A stretch of 64,000 nt of DNA from Aequorivita marisscotiae (GCF_029814825.1 NZ_CP122379.1:2108001-2172000), one strand, 5' to 3'; numbered from the stretch's first letter, positions 1-8,654 are shown. Numbers and translations: made by a program. The notes: a model not told the origin generated them from the letters alone.

Positions 1-958
1 TAATTATAAAAACAATGGCATACATGGTTTCTGAATTAAATTCCGAAGGAAAATATCGGGTGTAGCCCACAATTATATCTCTACCATTGGCATCCACTTT
101 TATATTGCCGAAGCTGTCAAAAACGTACTTTTCTTCCTTCCACGGCCAAACCACTCCCAACGAACCGGCAATAAACCCAATAATTACCGCGTACGTGGCT
201 TTTTTAAATCGTTTTAAAACATAGGCCAAAAGGTGTGATAACGAAACTAAACCTACCAACGAACCCAACGAAAATACCGCCAAAACCTCTAGTAATTCAA
301 TGCGCTGTGTGTTATAAATCCAGCTAAAATCAAATTGAAATACATCTATAAACGTATCGAATAGGGCATTTACGGAATCTACCAAAAGCAGCACATAATT
401 CCCCAAAAGCATAAGAATAAACGAACCGGAAAGCCCCGGAAGCGTCATCCCCGAAACACTGATTATTCCGCAGAAAAACACAAAAAAGAGATTGTTGTTT
501 TCTTTGGCTGGTTCTAAGAAACTAATTGCAACTCCCGCAATTACCCCGCATAAAAGATAGGCTACGTACTTTCGATTCCAATCCCCAAAATCCTTCGCAA
601 TAAAATAAATGGAGCCGATAATCATTCCGAAGAAGGCACTCCAAACGTACAGTTCGTAATGCACTATAAGATAATCCAGAATTTTGGAAACGCTAAAATA
701 GCTAATTACCATTCCTAAAATCAACAACCCCAAAAACTGTCCGTTTATATATTGGTAAAAACTTTTAAAACGGCCTCCCCACAGGAGCTTAAAAGCTTTC
801 TTGTTTATTTTTTGAAGTGAATAAATAAATTCCTCGTAAAATCCAGCCACAAATGCCACTACTCCGCCCGAAACTCCAGGTACCTTATTGGCCGCACCCA
901 TCCCGAGCCCTTTTAGGACTAGCCAAGTTTTATCTGAAATGGAGCGATTTTCGTACAA
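1..958 (-). CDS. DUF368 family membrane protein (partial, C-terminus outside window)
   Basis: This polytopic inner-membrane protein belongs to the DUF368 family (PF04018), whose exact role here is unknown; some members have been linked to undecaprenyl-phosphate translocation. The reading frame is open to the window edge, so the C-terminus is missing. The family signature GLGMGAANKVPGVSGG lies near the N-terminus and is followed by FVAGFYEEF. No ATG lies upstream of that motif, and the in-frame TTG at 956-958 gives an N-terminus of the usual family length, so I chose it. It lies 48 bases downstream of a second DUF368 gene on the same strand, a tandem paralogue pair. Family assignment is sure; the start is less so. 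Confidence 0.8.
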   Translation of the reverse strand, partial: MYENRSISDKTWLVLKGLGMGAANKVPGVSGGVVAFVAGFYEEFIYSLQKINKKAFKLLWGGRFKSFYQYINGQFLGLLILGMVISYFSVSKILDYLIVHYELYVWSAFFGMIIGSIYFIAKDFGDWNRKYVAYLLCGVIAGVAISFLEPAKENNNLFFVFFCGIISVSGMTLPGLSGSFILMLLGNYVLLLVDSVNALFDTFIDVFQFDFSWIYNTQRIELLEVLAVFSLGSLVGLVSLSHLLAYVLKRFKKATYAVIIGFIAGSLGVVWPWKEEKYVFDSFGNIKVDANGRDIIVGYTRYFPSEFNSETMYAIVFII

Positions 959-1006
959 TGCGAATGTTTCTTGTTAAGCGTTTATAGCTACTTAATTATT
1001 GTATTT

Positions 1007-1984
1007 TCAATTGCCAATTGTTTCTTTTTTCGTTGCAACCCGTTCCAGTAAAAAGATTGTCAGAAAACCTATTACTGCGAAAATTAACGCGTATAAAATT
1101 TGTGGATTGCCATCAAAATTTTGAGGTAGCACACTCCGTTCAATAAATGGAACTTCCTGCCCAGCGTGATTCATTCTGTATTGCAGCACTTCTTTCCACG
1201 GCCAGATTTTGTTTAACGCCCCAATCATAAAACCGGTAAGTACCCCCAAAATTAGATTTTTATGATGTTTAAACATCCAGTTTAAGACTTTAGAAAATAC
1301 TTTTAATCCTAAAATTGCACCCACGGCAAAGATTAATAGTTTCCCCAACGCCCCCATTATTAGCGAGCTGTTTAATGTTGTAACGCCTTCCCCAAATTGG
1401 GTTACAATACCAATAACGGTAGTGTATGCGCCCAATAGCAATAAAATAAAAGCGCCCGATATACCGGGAAGTATCATTGCTATAATTGCAATAAATCCTG
1501 CAAAAAACAGGAACCAAGTACTATCTGGCGAACCCACAGGATCTGCAATGGTAATTAAATATGATGCCACGGAGGCGAGTAATATTGCCACAATTACACT
1601 CCACCGCCAATTACTTATTTGATTGCCCACATATACAATACTGGCGATTACAAGACCGAAGAAAAACGACCAAACCAGTATCGGGTAAACGTCTAATAGA
1701 TAGGTTATAAGTTTTGCAAGGGAGATTATACTTATAAAAACTCCCGAAAACAAGGCGAGTAAAAAGCCCAGATTGTAATGCTTCCATGCTGTTATAAAAC
1801 TTTCGCTTTTCCAAATTTTGAAAAAGCCAAGATCTATGTTATGAATGGTTTCAATAAGCTCTTCGTAAATTCCGGAAATAAAGGCGATAGTACCGCCGGA
1901 GACACCTGGAACAACATCGGCAGCGCCCATTGCGAGCCCTTTGGCAGTTATTGTTAAATACTGAATAAAATTTCTTTGAGGCAT
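1007..1984 (-). CDS. DUF368 family membrane protein
   Basis: This 325-residue protein is the second DUF368 (PF04018) member and paralogue of the gene immediately downstream. The signature GLAMGAADVVPGVSGGTIAF occupies about residues 16-35, and a related motif, ILPGISGAF, recurs near residues 169-177. This internal duplication is typical of the family. Roughly eight to ten hydrophobic segments can be seen. The gene lies 36 bases after the TPR gene on the same strand and probably shares its transcript. DUF368 proteins have been linked in other bacteria to recycling of undecaprenyl phosphate; whether that holds here is inference. Confidence 0.85.
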   Translation of the reverse strand: MPQRNFIQYLTITAKGLAMGAADVVPGVSGGTIAFISGIYEELIETIHNIDLGFFKIWKSESFITAWKHYNLGFLLALFSGVFISIISLAKLITYLLDVYPILVWSFFFGLVIASIVYVGNQISNWRWSVIVAILLASVASYLITIADPVGSPDSTWFLFFAGFIAIIAMILPGISGAFILLLLGAYTTVIGIVTQFGEGVTTLNSSLIMGALGKLLIFAVGAILGLKVFSKVLNWMFKHHKNLILGVLTGFMIGALNKIWPWKEVLQYRMNHAGQEVPFIERSVLPQNFDGNPQILYALIFAVIGFLTIFLLERVATKKETIGN

Positions 1985-2020
1985 AGGTTTTCTTTACAAA
2001 TAACCCCAAAAATACAGAAA

Positions 2021-3427
2021 TTAAATCGAAGGATTTTTGTGTTGTTTAATTATTTCCACAACCGATTTCATTTGGATTATCTGCGGGAACAGCTCTTCGA
2101 TAATCATTAAAAATTCAGGTTCAGATTTCAAGGCATTTTTAAGGTGAAATGCGCCCTTGTCGCTTTCGCTTAGCGTGTAGTACAGTCCAGAAAGACGGTA
2201 TTCTATCTCGGCGTGCTCGGGGTAAAATTCCAAAGCTTGGTTAAAATTGTTTACCGCTGCTTCAAATTCGCCGAGGTTAATTAATATATCGCCGCGGGTT
2301 AACCACGATTCTATTTCGTAATTGCCTAACTCCAATGCTTTTCTAAAACCAACTTCAGCTTCTTCAAAAAGGTTTAACTTGTTGTTTATTTTAGCATAAC
2401 GCTTCCAATAATGAACGTTTTCACCATCAATGCTTATTGCTTTTTCAATATAATATAACGCTTTTTGAAACTGCTTATTTTTTAAATAGAAATCGGTTAT
2501 GGCAATCCAGCCCTTGTCTAAGAGCGAATCCTCGGCTACACATTTGGTGTAAAATTGAATCGCCATTTCGGTATTGCCCAATTTTTCGTAACATTTCCCC
2601 ATTCGCAATAGCGCATAGGAGGTAGGATCGTCTAAGCCCAAAGTAATGCTATAACTATCTACCGCTTCGGTATATCTTTTTAGTTTTTCGAGTACGCGGC
2701 CCTTTTCTAGATATGCGCCAATAAAACGGTCGTCGCTAATAATGGCAAAATCGTAGGCGGCAAGCGCTTTTTTATAGTCTTTAAGCTCGTAATACATTTT
2801 ACCAACTTGGTGCCAAGCAACTTCGCAATACGGATTTTTATTTAAGAAATCGTTTAAATAATTTATGGCAGCTTCGTATTCATCAAGAAATTCAAAACAA
2901 TAGATTACGTTGTAAAGCGCCGAATAATCTTCTTCGTCTATTTCCAAACACTTTATAAAACATTGTTTTGCGTTTTGGTAATCTTCCAGAAAAAGATGTT
3001 CCATTCCCAATAAGGACAAAACATCGGCCTTGTCGTCTGTAATTTCTAAGGCTTGTTCCAAAAGAAGGATTGCCTCTTTGTGCTTATCGCGGCGCGAAAA
3101 GATATTTGCTTTTTGAATGTAAATTTCCTCATTGCCCTGCTCTAATAAGTGGAGCTCGTCCAATAATTCATCTGCGATGTCTAATTGGTTTTCAAAAATG
3201 TACATTTCAATTCTAAAAAGTTTCAGATTGGTGGAAGATGGATGCTGCTCCAATCCTAATTTGGTGGCTTTTTTAGCTAGTGCAATTTTGCCGTTTTCTA
3301 GGTAATGGTGCACTATCTCTTCAAATTCCTCTGAGTCGAAAAATAGAACGCTGTTGGTTTTCAACATGGATTCAAATCTTTCCAGCGAGAAGTTGTTATG
3401 CTCGTTTGAACTTAATTGCATACGCAC
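2021..3427 (-). CDS. tetratricopeptide repeat protein
   Basis: This 468-residue soluble protein is made almost entirely of TPR-type helix pairs. Around twelve repeats follow each other from about residue 40 to 440, with recurrent positions such as A-LLG-E-L-DY-NA and AWHQVGKMYYELKDYKKAL. No signal peptide or membrane segment is visible, so it is probably a cytoplasmic scaffold for protein-protein contacts. Two Met codons lie two residues apart at the N-terminus (3427 and 3421), and either could be the start. It sits between the class III aminotransferase and the DUF368 pair, an order I recall as common in Flavobacteriia. No specific partner can be named. Confidence 0.85.
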   Translation of the reverse strand: MRMQLSSNEHNNFSLERFESMLKTNSVLFFDSEEFEEIVHHYLENGKIALAKKATKLGLEQHPSSTNLKLFRIEMYIFENQLDIADELLDELHLLEQGNEEIYIQKANIFSRRDKHKEAILLLEQALEITDDKADVLSLLGMEHLFLEDYQNAKQCFIKCLEIDEEDYSALYNVIYCFEFLDEYEAAINYLNDFLNKNPYCEVAWHQVGKMYYELKDYKKALAAYDFAIISDDRFIGAYLEKGRVLEKLKRYTEAVDSYSITLGLDDPTSYALLRMGKCYEKLGNTEMAIQFYTKCVAEDSLLDKGWIAITDFYLKNKQFQKALYYIEKAISIDGENVHYWKRYAKINNKLNLFEEAEVGFRKALELGNYEIESWLTRGDILINLGEFEAAVNNFNQALEFYPEHAEIEYRLSGLYYTLSESDKGAFHLKNALKSEPEFLMIIEELFPQIIQMKSVVEIIKQHKNPSI

Positions 3428-3563
3428 GTTTTAACGGGTTTCTTCTATTTTAAAGATAATAATGTATAAATAAGTTCAATAGTTATGCCGTGTTTCTTGT
3501 TAACGTACTTATCAACAAAAACGAAGCTTGTAAAAGCTTATATATAAAGGCTTTATGTGTTTT

Positions 3564-4748
3564 TTATTGCTGTTTTACCGCGTTTAAAACCTCTGTCAGT
3601 ATTTTACAGCCTTCCTCAATTTCGTCAATACTGATTGTGAGCGGTGGCGTAATACGGATGGCGCGGCCTTCAAAAAGCAGCCAAAAAAGAACCAATCCGC
3701 GATCTTTGCAGGCGAGGATTACTTCGCTGGCAATATCTGCAGTTTCAACCATTGCCGCAAGCATTAAACCTCTTCCACGCACTTCTTTTATCATGGGGTG
3801 TTTAAGCAATTTTCTGAAAAGCTTTTCCTTTTGAAGCGTTTGCGCAATAAGATCTGTTTCGGTAATTTCCTGAAGTGTTGCCAAAGCGGCAGCGGCAATT
3901 ACGGGGTTTCCGCCAAAAGTAGTAATATGCCCCAATTTAGGATTGTCCTGTAGCAAGGCCATTACCGCTCGTGAAGCCGTAAATGCACCAATTGGTAGCC
4001 CACCGCCCATTCCTTTTCCCATTACCAATATGTCGGGCGTAATGCCAAAATGTTGAAAAGCAAATAGCTTTCCGGTTCGGCCAAAACCGGGCTGTATTTC
4101 ATCTAAAATTAAAAGGGTGCCGGTTTTATCACATTGCTGCCGTACTTTTTTTAGAAAATCATTCTTGGGTTCAATAAAACCGGCACCGCCTTGAATGGTT
4201 TCCAAAATTATGGCTGCCGTTTTCTCGGTTATCTTTTGGATAGCTGCTTCGCTATTAAAATTTATAGCAAAACAATCTGGCACCAATGGTTTAAATGCAT
4301 TTTTGCGTTCCTCAAAACCCATCACGCTCATCGAGCCCATAGTATTGCCGTGATATGCGTTGTTTGCGTACAAAATTTGCGTTCTTCCCGTGGCACGGCG
4401 CGCGAGCTTTAAAGCGCCCTCAATTGCCTCGGTACCACTGTTTACAAGGTATGTAGTGTCTAAACTCTTTGGGAGATTATCTGCGAGCAACTTTGCAAGG
4501 GCCACCGGTTGGTTCTGAATATACTCGCCATAAACCATAACATGCAAATATTTTTCAGCTTGTTCTTTTATTGCCGAAACAACTCGCGGATGGCAATGCC
4601 CCAATGTGCAAGCTGAAACGCCCGCAACAAAATCTAAGTGCTTTTTACCGGAAGTGTCATAAATATAACTCCCTACAGCATGCGAAATTTCCAACGCCAA
4701 CGGATGGGGTGTAGTCTGCGCTTGGTATTTGTAGAAATCGTCTTTCAT
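3564..4748 (-). CDS. class III PLP-dependent aminotransferase
   Basis: This 394-residue fold-type I, class III aminotransferase uses pyridoxal phosphate. NSGTEAIEGALKLAR at residues 103-117 forms the phosphate-binding region, LDEIQPGFGRTG starts at 215 with Asp216 contacting the PLP nitrogen, and Lys245 in VMGKGMGGG is the expected Schiff-base lysine. A Thr-Phe-Gly-Gly-Asn motif follows near residue 280. Length fits the family. Relatives include acetylornithine, ornithine, GABA and lysine aminotransferases, and the substrate cannot be chosen from sequence alone. It lies downstream of the OstA-like gene, with a dispersed palindromic repeat in the short gap between them. Confidence 0.85.
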   Translation of the reverse strand: MKDDFYKYQAQTTPHPLALEISHAVGSYIYDTSGKKHLDFVAGVSACTLGHCHPRVVSAIKEQAEKYLHVMVYGEYIQNQPVALAKLLADNLPKSLDTTYLVNSGTEAIEGALKLARRATGRTQILYANNAYHGNTMGSMSVMGFEERKNAFKPLVPDCFAINFNSEAAIQKITEKTAAIILETIQGGAGFIEPKNDFLKKVRQQCDKTGTLLILDEIQPGFGRTGKLFAFQHFGITPDILVMGKGMGGGLPIGAFTASRAVMALLQDNPKLGHITTFGGNPVIAAAALATLQEITETDLIAQTLQKEKLFRKLLKHPMIKEVRGRGLMLAAMVETADIASEVILACKDRGLVLFWLLFEGRAIRITPPLTISIDEIEEGCKILTEVLNAVKQQ

Positions 4749-4757
4749 TTAATTGGG

Positions 4758-4816
4758 TGTCAGCTTTTGCATAATCGAAGCCTTCTTTGAGATTCTTGAC
4801 TGGGCTCGAACGGACA
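4758..4816. repeat. dispersed imperfect palindrome (REP-like)
   Basis: The gap between the OstA-like gene and the aminotransferase is almost filled by an imperfect palindrome that begins TGTCAGC and ends CTCGAACGGACA, with a centre near CCTTCTTTGA. Its arms resemble the flavobacterial dispersed motif built around GAGCGCAGTCGAAG. Related partial copies lie at 6650-6670, 30408-30430 and 33681-33720. The arms have decayed, for example GGGCTCGAAC instead of GCGCTCGAAC. Confidence 0.6.
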
Positions 4817-4819
4817 TTA

Positions 4820-6583
4820 TTAATTAATGTTTGGTATAGAATCATTCCCCTTCTTTTGGATGGAATCCCGTTTCGCTTCGCTTTCCAAAGTTTCGGGTTT
4901 GGGATCGTCGGGTCTATTTTGCAAATCTTTCGGACTCAGTTTTGATTCCTCGGGAAGTTCAATTTCATCTTCTGGCAGCTCCTCAAAAAATTCACCTTCA
5001 TCTTTCGGTAACGGTATTCCAGTTATCTTCGGAAGTACGGGTGCAGGTTTTCCCTTAAATAAATCTTCTACAGCAAATAATCGTTCATCGCCCCGCCATT
5101 GAAAGCCCGGAAGCAATCGTGCATTTTCGGGTAGCAGGGAGGGCGGATACACTTTTCCATCAGCTTTTTTTATAAACCTAATTCCGGTAATTTGCTGCTC
5201 TTCCAAATACATTTGAATGGAACTGGAAACTGTATTGTTTATACCTACCAATTCGTCTTTGTCGTTTCGCGAATAATAGATTACTTGTGTGTTTTTATTG
5301 ATATTTACGGTATCTAATTCATTATTTGTGAATAGCCCAATAAGCCGCTCTCCCTTTACTTGATTAAAGCCCATACTGTCCTTTTGCACCAAAAATGCAT
5401 TGTTGAATACTTTAAGCGTATCGAGTTTATCGGTAATGGTATCTGAAAGTAAATGAATGGTGTCGCCAGTCATTTGGTTTTCGCCGCTCCAAAGTACAGG
5501 ATTTCGCAAAAGTTTGGTAATTCCGCGTTTTTCATTCACATAAATAGAATCGCATTTTCCACTGGTTGGGTCGTCGCCAGCTTTCCCGGGTTTAAAAAGA
5601 CGAGCGCGATAAAACCCTCTTAAAATTCTATTGTCCGGCTTACCGGTAACCCGCAAGGTATCTGCATGTACATAAATGGAATCTGTATCGCGTACCGTTA
5701 TCGCTACAGCGCGTTTGGTAATAAAAACGGAGTCCTTTTCGCGGAAAACTTCTGCGTAATGCCCGCGGATTACACTTTTGTTGATAGTGTCTAACACGCG
5801 AATGTTATTGGTGGCAGAAGCAAAATTTTTATTGCGGTCAAAATAAATACTATCGCCGTACAAGGTTCGGTTCTCGTAATCTACTTTTGAATTTTTTACA
5901 AAATAACCCGTATCCCCACGCGTGTCGTAATATCCGCGTTCACAGTAAACAGTGCTAGTTTCGCTTACAATTGTGGAAGGGCCGTAAAGATACGCAGCTC
6001 CAGACTCCGAATAAAAATCTAATTGATTGCTGTTTACGGTATATTTCGGATTAACAATTTTTACATTTTGAAGGAATTGATATTTTTTACTTTCAGCAAA
6101 ATACCTACCCGATCTACTTGTTAACACGCTGGCAGTATCCTGTACCGTGCCGCCGGTTCTGTAATAAGCCTGTTGTTTTATTCGGTCAAAATAGAGAGTA
6201 TCTGTTTTTAATGTGGTTTTTGGCTCGGTTAAAACTACATCGCCAGTAGCGAATGCAAACTGTGTATTTCCGTTGTATTCGGCGTATTTGCTGTTCATAG
6301 ACACCGTGTCGCCTTGACTTATACGCACGTCGCCATAAGCTTTTACAAAATTACTTTTTAAGTAAACAAACGCTTGGTCGCACCACATTTCTACCCCTTC
6401 GTGCACAATATAAACTTGGCCTGTCTCGTCTTTGGTATAAATAGCCGCGTCGGGAAATTCTGGTCGTAATTCCAGATAACCGGATTGTATATCTACCTTT
6501 TGTTTTTCCTGGGCAGTAAGGGTGGCTCCATATCCGAAAAGAAGAAAAAAAAGAAAAAAACTATATATCGAATTTACTCTCAA
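4820..6583 (-). CDS. OstA/LptA-like envelope protein
   Basis: This 587-residue exported protein has an OstA/LptA-type beta-jellyroll region. The N-terminal hydrophobic stretch SIYSFFLFFLLFGYGATLTA ending in AQ is a signal peptide. Residues about 30-250 carry repeated strands with the pattern A-GDV-L-, as in NFVKAYGDVRISQGDTVSMN and TGDVVLTEPKTTLKTDTLYFD, the hallmark of LPS-transport jellyrolls. The C-terminal 90 residues are rich in Pro, Glu, Asp and Lys and probably disordered. A role in carrying LPS or lipid across the periplasm is inferred from the fold. Spacing suggests transcription with the downstream aminotransferase. The stop lies only 4 bases from the dispersed repeat. Confidence 0.75.
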   Translation of the reverse strand: MRVNSIYSFFLFFLLFGYGATLTAQEKQKVDIQSGYLELRPEFPDAAIYTKDETGQVYIVHEGVEMWCDQAFVYLKSNFVKAYGDVRISQGDTVSMNSKYAEYNGNTQFAFATGDVVLTEPKTTLKTDTLYFDRIKQQAYYRTGGTVQDTASVLTSRSGRYFAESKKYQFLQNVKIVNPKYTVNSNQLDFYSESGAAYLYGPSTIVSETSTVYCERGYYDTRGDTGYFVKNSKVDYENRTLYGDSIYFDRNKNFASATNNIRVLDTINKSVIRGHYAEVFREKDSVFITKRAVAITVRDTDSIYVHADTLRVTGKPDNRILRGFYRARLFKPGKAGDDPTSGKCDSIYVNEKRGITKLLRNPVLWSGENQMTGDTIHLLSDTITDKLDTLKVFNNAFLVQKDSMGFNQVKGERLIGLFTNNELDTVNINKNTQVIYYSRNDKDELVGINNTVSSSIQMYLEEQQITGIRFIKKADGKVYPPSLLPENARLLPGFQWRGDERLFAVEDLFKGKPAPVLPKITGIPLPKDEGEFFEELPEDEIELPEESKLSPKDLQNRPDDPKPETLESEAKRDSIQKKGNDSIPNIN

Positions 6584-6593
6584 ATAATATTAT

Positions 6594-6642
6594 GTTTAAA
6601 ATCCCAAGTTTCAAATCCCAAATCCCAAATTTCAAATCCCAA
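6594..6642. repeat. degenerate 7-base tandem repeat
   Basis: Seven consecutive heptamers with consensus ATCCCAA or ATTTCAA fill most of the space between purA and the OstA-like gene. Units begin at 6594, 6601, 6608, 6615, 6622, 6629 and 6636. Four are exactly ATCCCAA. No hairpin or ORF is associated with them. The 7-base period is the same as in other tracts of this window, although the sequence differs. Confidence 0.7.
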
Positions 6643-6649
6643 GATTTTC

Positions 6650-6670
6650 ATCCTAGCGCAGTCGAAGGGC
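6650..6670. repeat. copy of dispersed GCGCAGTCGAAGG motif
   Basis: The sequence CATCCTAGCGCAGTCGAAGG matches the dispersed flavobacterial motif CATCCTGAGCGCAGTCGAAGG with one base lost. It lies directly after the heptamer tract and before the purA stop codon. It is one arm only, unlike the longer palindrome at 4758-4816. Confidence 0.55.
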
Positions 6671-6695
6671 TAAATCTCAACCTAAAACCTCCAGC

Positions 6696-7970
6696 TTAAT
6701 CCCGATGAATAGTCTGTTTTCTATCTGGCCCAACGGAAACTATTTTAATAGGCACTTCCAGTTCTTTTTCCAGGAAATCGATATAATCATTTAAAGCTTG
6801 TGGCATTTGTGAAGCGTCAGTCATTTGGGTTAAATCTGCATGCCAGCCTTTCATTTCGGTGTAAACCGGCGTAACATTTTCGGCTTCAATATTATATGGA
6901 AAATGATGAATGGTTTCACCATTATAATTATAAGCGGTACATACTTTTAGGGTTTCAAAACCACTTAAAACGTCGCCTTTCATCATTATTAACTGGGTTA
7001 CTCCATTTACCTGCACCGCATAGCGTAGTGCTACCAAATCTAACCAGCCACAGCGTCTCGGACGCCCTGTGGTTGCGCCAAACTCATTCCCGATACGGCC
7101 CATGGATTCGCCAACTTCATCAAAAAGTTCAGTAGGGAAGGGGCCACTACCCACGCGGGTTGTGTATGCTTTAAATATTCCAAAAACTTCCTTTATTTTA
7201 CCCGGTGCTACCCCTAAGCCTGTACAGGCTCCGGCAGCTGTGGTATTGGATGAGGTAACAAAAGGATAGGTTCCAAAATCTATATCGAGCAACGAACCTT
7301 GAGCGCCTTCGGCAAGAATTGTTTTACCTTCCTTTTGTGCTTGATGAAGGTATTCTTCACTATCAATAAATGTTAGGTTTTTTAAGACTTCAACAGCCTT
7401 AAAGAATTCGGCTTCAAGATCGGCTAAATCGTACTGCACATCTACATTGTAAAAACCAATCATCGCTTCGTGCTTATCGGCCAAAGCTCTATATTTTTCT
7501 TGCCAGTTTTCCAATTCCAGATCGCCTACCCGTATTCCGTTTCTACCTGTTTTGTCCATATAGGTAGGGCCAATTCCCTTTAAAGTAGAGCCTATTTTTG
7601 CCTTTCCTTTTGAAGCTTCGGAAGCCGCATCCAACAAGCGGTGAGTGGGTAATATAAGATGTGCTTTTCGCGAAATAAGTAAGCTCTTTTTAAGGTCTAG
7701 ATTAAATTTCGCGAGATTGTCTAATTCCCTTTTAAAAATTACCGGATCAATTACAACCCCGTTGCCGACCAAATTGATGGTGCCTTCGTGAAAAATTCCA
7801 CTCGGGATGGTGTGCAACACGTGTTTATGACCGTCAAATTCCAGTGTATGCCCAGCATTTGGTCCGCCCTGAAAACGTGCAATTATATTGTAGTTTTTTG
7901 TTAGAACATCGACAATTTTTCCTTTGCCTTCGTCGCCCCATTGTAGTCCAAGTAGTAAGTCTACTGCCAT
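6696..7970 (-). CDS. purA: adenylosuccinate synthetase
   Basis: PurA joins IMP and aspartate with GTP to give adenylosuccinate, the first step from IMP to AMP. The 424-residue length is normal. The N-terminal GTP-binding loop QWGDEGKGK is at residues 10-18 with the catalytic Asp13, the second catalytic histidine lies in NAGHTLEFDG, GPTYMDKTGRNGIRVGDL follows near residue 134, and TTGRPRRCGWLDL marks the IMP and aspartate-binding loop. The gene starts 6 bases after the stop of the Fur-family gene, so the two are probably cotranscribed, linking a metal or redox sensor to purine synthesis. Identification is secure. Confidence 0.97.
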   Translation of the reverse strand: MAVDLLLGLQWGDEGKGKIVDVLTKNYNIIARFQGGPNAGHTLEFDGHKHVLHTIPSGIFHEGTINLVGNGVVIDPVIFKRELDNLAKFNLDLKKSLLISRKAHLILPTHRLLDAASEASKGKAKIGSTLKGIGPTYMDKTGRNGIRVGDLELENWQEKYRALADKHEAMIGFYNVDVQYDLADLEAEFFKAVEVLKNLTFIDSEEYLHQAQKEGKTILAEGAQGSLLDIDFGTYPFVTSSNTTAAGACTGLGVAPGKIKEVFGIFKAYTTRVGSGPFPTELFDEVGESMGRIGNEFGATTGRPRRCGWLDLVALRYAVQVNGVTQLIMMKGDVLSGFETLKVCTAYNYNGETIHHFPYNIEAENVTPVYTEMKGWHADLTQMTDASQMPQALNDYIDFLEKELEVPIKIVSVGPDRKQTIHRD

Positions 7971-7976
7971 AATTTT

Positions 7977-8450
7977 TTATTGATTGTTCCCGTCATCGGA
8001 TGTGGCGGGCGTTTTTTTAGTTCCGTAGAAATATAGTGAATGGTTTGTTATTTCAATATTAAAAACCTCTTCAATTGTTTTTTTGATGCTGTGGATGCGC
8101 GGGTCGCAAAACTCAATTACCTCGCCATCTGTAAGGATAACATGATCGTGATTGCGATCAAAATACGACTTTTCGTAATGAGCTTGGTTTTGGCCAAATT
8201 GATGCTTGCGTACCAAGCCGCACTCTAATAGTAATTCAATGGTATTGTAAAGCGTGGCACGGCTAACGCGGTAATTTTTATTCTTCATATTTATGTACAG
8301 CGACTCAATATCGAAATGGTCGTCGTGGTCGTAAATTTCTTGTAGAATAGCGTAGCGTTCAGGCGTTTTTCGGTGTCCCTTATCTTCGAGAAAACCGGTG
8401 AAAACATTCTTTACAATGGCCTGATTTGTTATGTCTGTTTTTGAACTCAT
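7977..8450 (-). CDS. Fur/PerR family transcriptional regulator
   Basis: This metal-dependent winged-helix repressor has 157 residues from the chosen start. The DNA-binding part contains [15 protein letters not shown] and [18 protein letters not shown], and the C-terminal dimerisation part contains the metal site [19 protein letters not shown]. The usual CxxC structural-zinc pairs are absent, with only one Cys in FCDP, so this is the zinc-ribbon-less form seen in Bacteroidetes. An in-frame ATG lies 24 bases further upstream at 8474, but the TAnnTTTG promoter element at 8462-8469 falls within that extension, so I use 8450. Whether it senses iron, peroxide or zinc cannot be decided. Confidence 0.9.
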   Translation of the reverse strand: MSSKTDITNQAIVKNVFTGFLEDKGHRKTPERYAILQEIYDHDDHFDIESLYINMKNKNYRVSRATLYNTIELLLECGLVRKHQFGQNQAHYEKSYFDRNHDHVILTDGEVIEFCDPRIHSIKKTIEEVFNIEITNHSLYFYGTKKTPATSDDGNNQ

Positions 8451-8461
8451 AATTAAGTTTG

Positions 8462-8469
8462 CAAAGTTA
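8462..8469 (-). promoter_or_regulatory. Bacteroidetes -7 promoter element for the Fur-family gene
   Basis: TAACTTTG on the minus strand matches the TAnnTTTG consensus exactly and lies 11 bases upstream of the chosen ATG. The transcript would therefore have almost no leader. No clear TTG at -33 is seen, so the element is supported by the -7 match and position only. Confidence 0.5.
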
Positions 8470-8539
8470 CTCAAATTTTAGATGTGGCATTGGCGAAATG
8501 ATAGAAAATGAAAGTCATCCGTGAAATGGACCTAACCTT

Positions 8540-8651
8540 CACCCGACAACCCACAACCTCCAACCGATAACCGTCAACCCACAACCCACAACCGTCAACC
8601 GTCAACCGACAACCGACAACTGACAACCGTCACCCGACAACCGTCACCCGA
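8540..8651. repeat. sixteen-unit degenerate heptamer tandem repeat
   Basis: Sixteen back-to-back 7-base units with consensus CAACCGA on the plus strand (TCGGTTG on the minus strand) run without a break and end 3 bases before the relA/spoT stop codon. Variation is confined to the third, fifth, sixth and seventh bases plus one first-base change (units such as CAACCGT, CAACCCA, CACCCGA). It lies upstream of the Fur-family promoter, outside any gene. Direct repeats without spacers rule out a CRISPR array. Confidence 0.9.
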
Positions 8652-8654
8652 CAA

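Noticed and set aside
1422..1814. Overlapping ORFs within the second DUF368 gene
   Set aside because: They lie in other frames of a clear DUF368 gene and have no independent features.
4827..5102. Serine-rich ORF on the plus strand
   Set aside because: It is antisense to the end of the OstA-like gene; composition mirrors the acidic, proline-rich C-terminus of that protein.
8540..8651. Possible CRISPR array
   Set aside because: Units are 7 bases and directly adjacent with no spacers; no cas genes are near.
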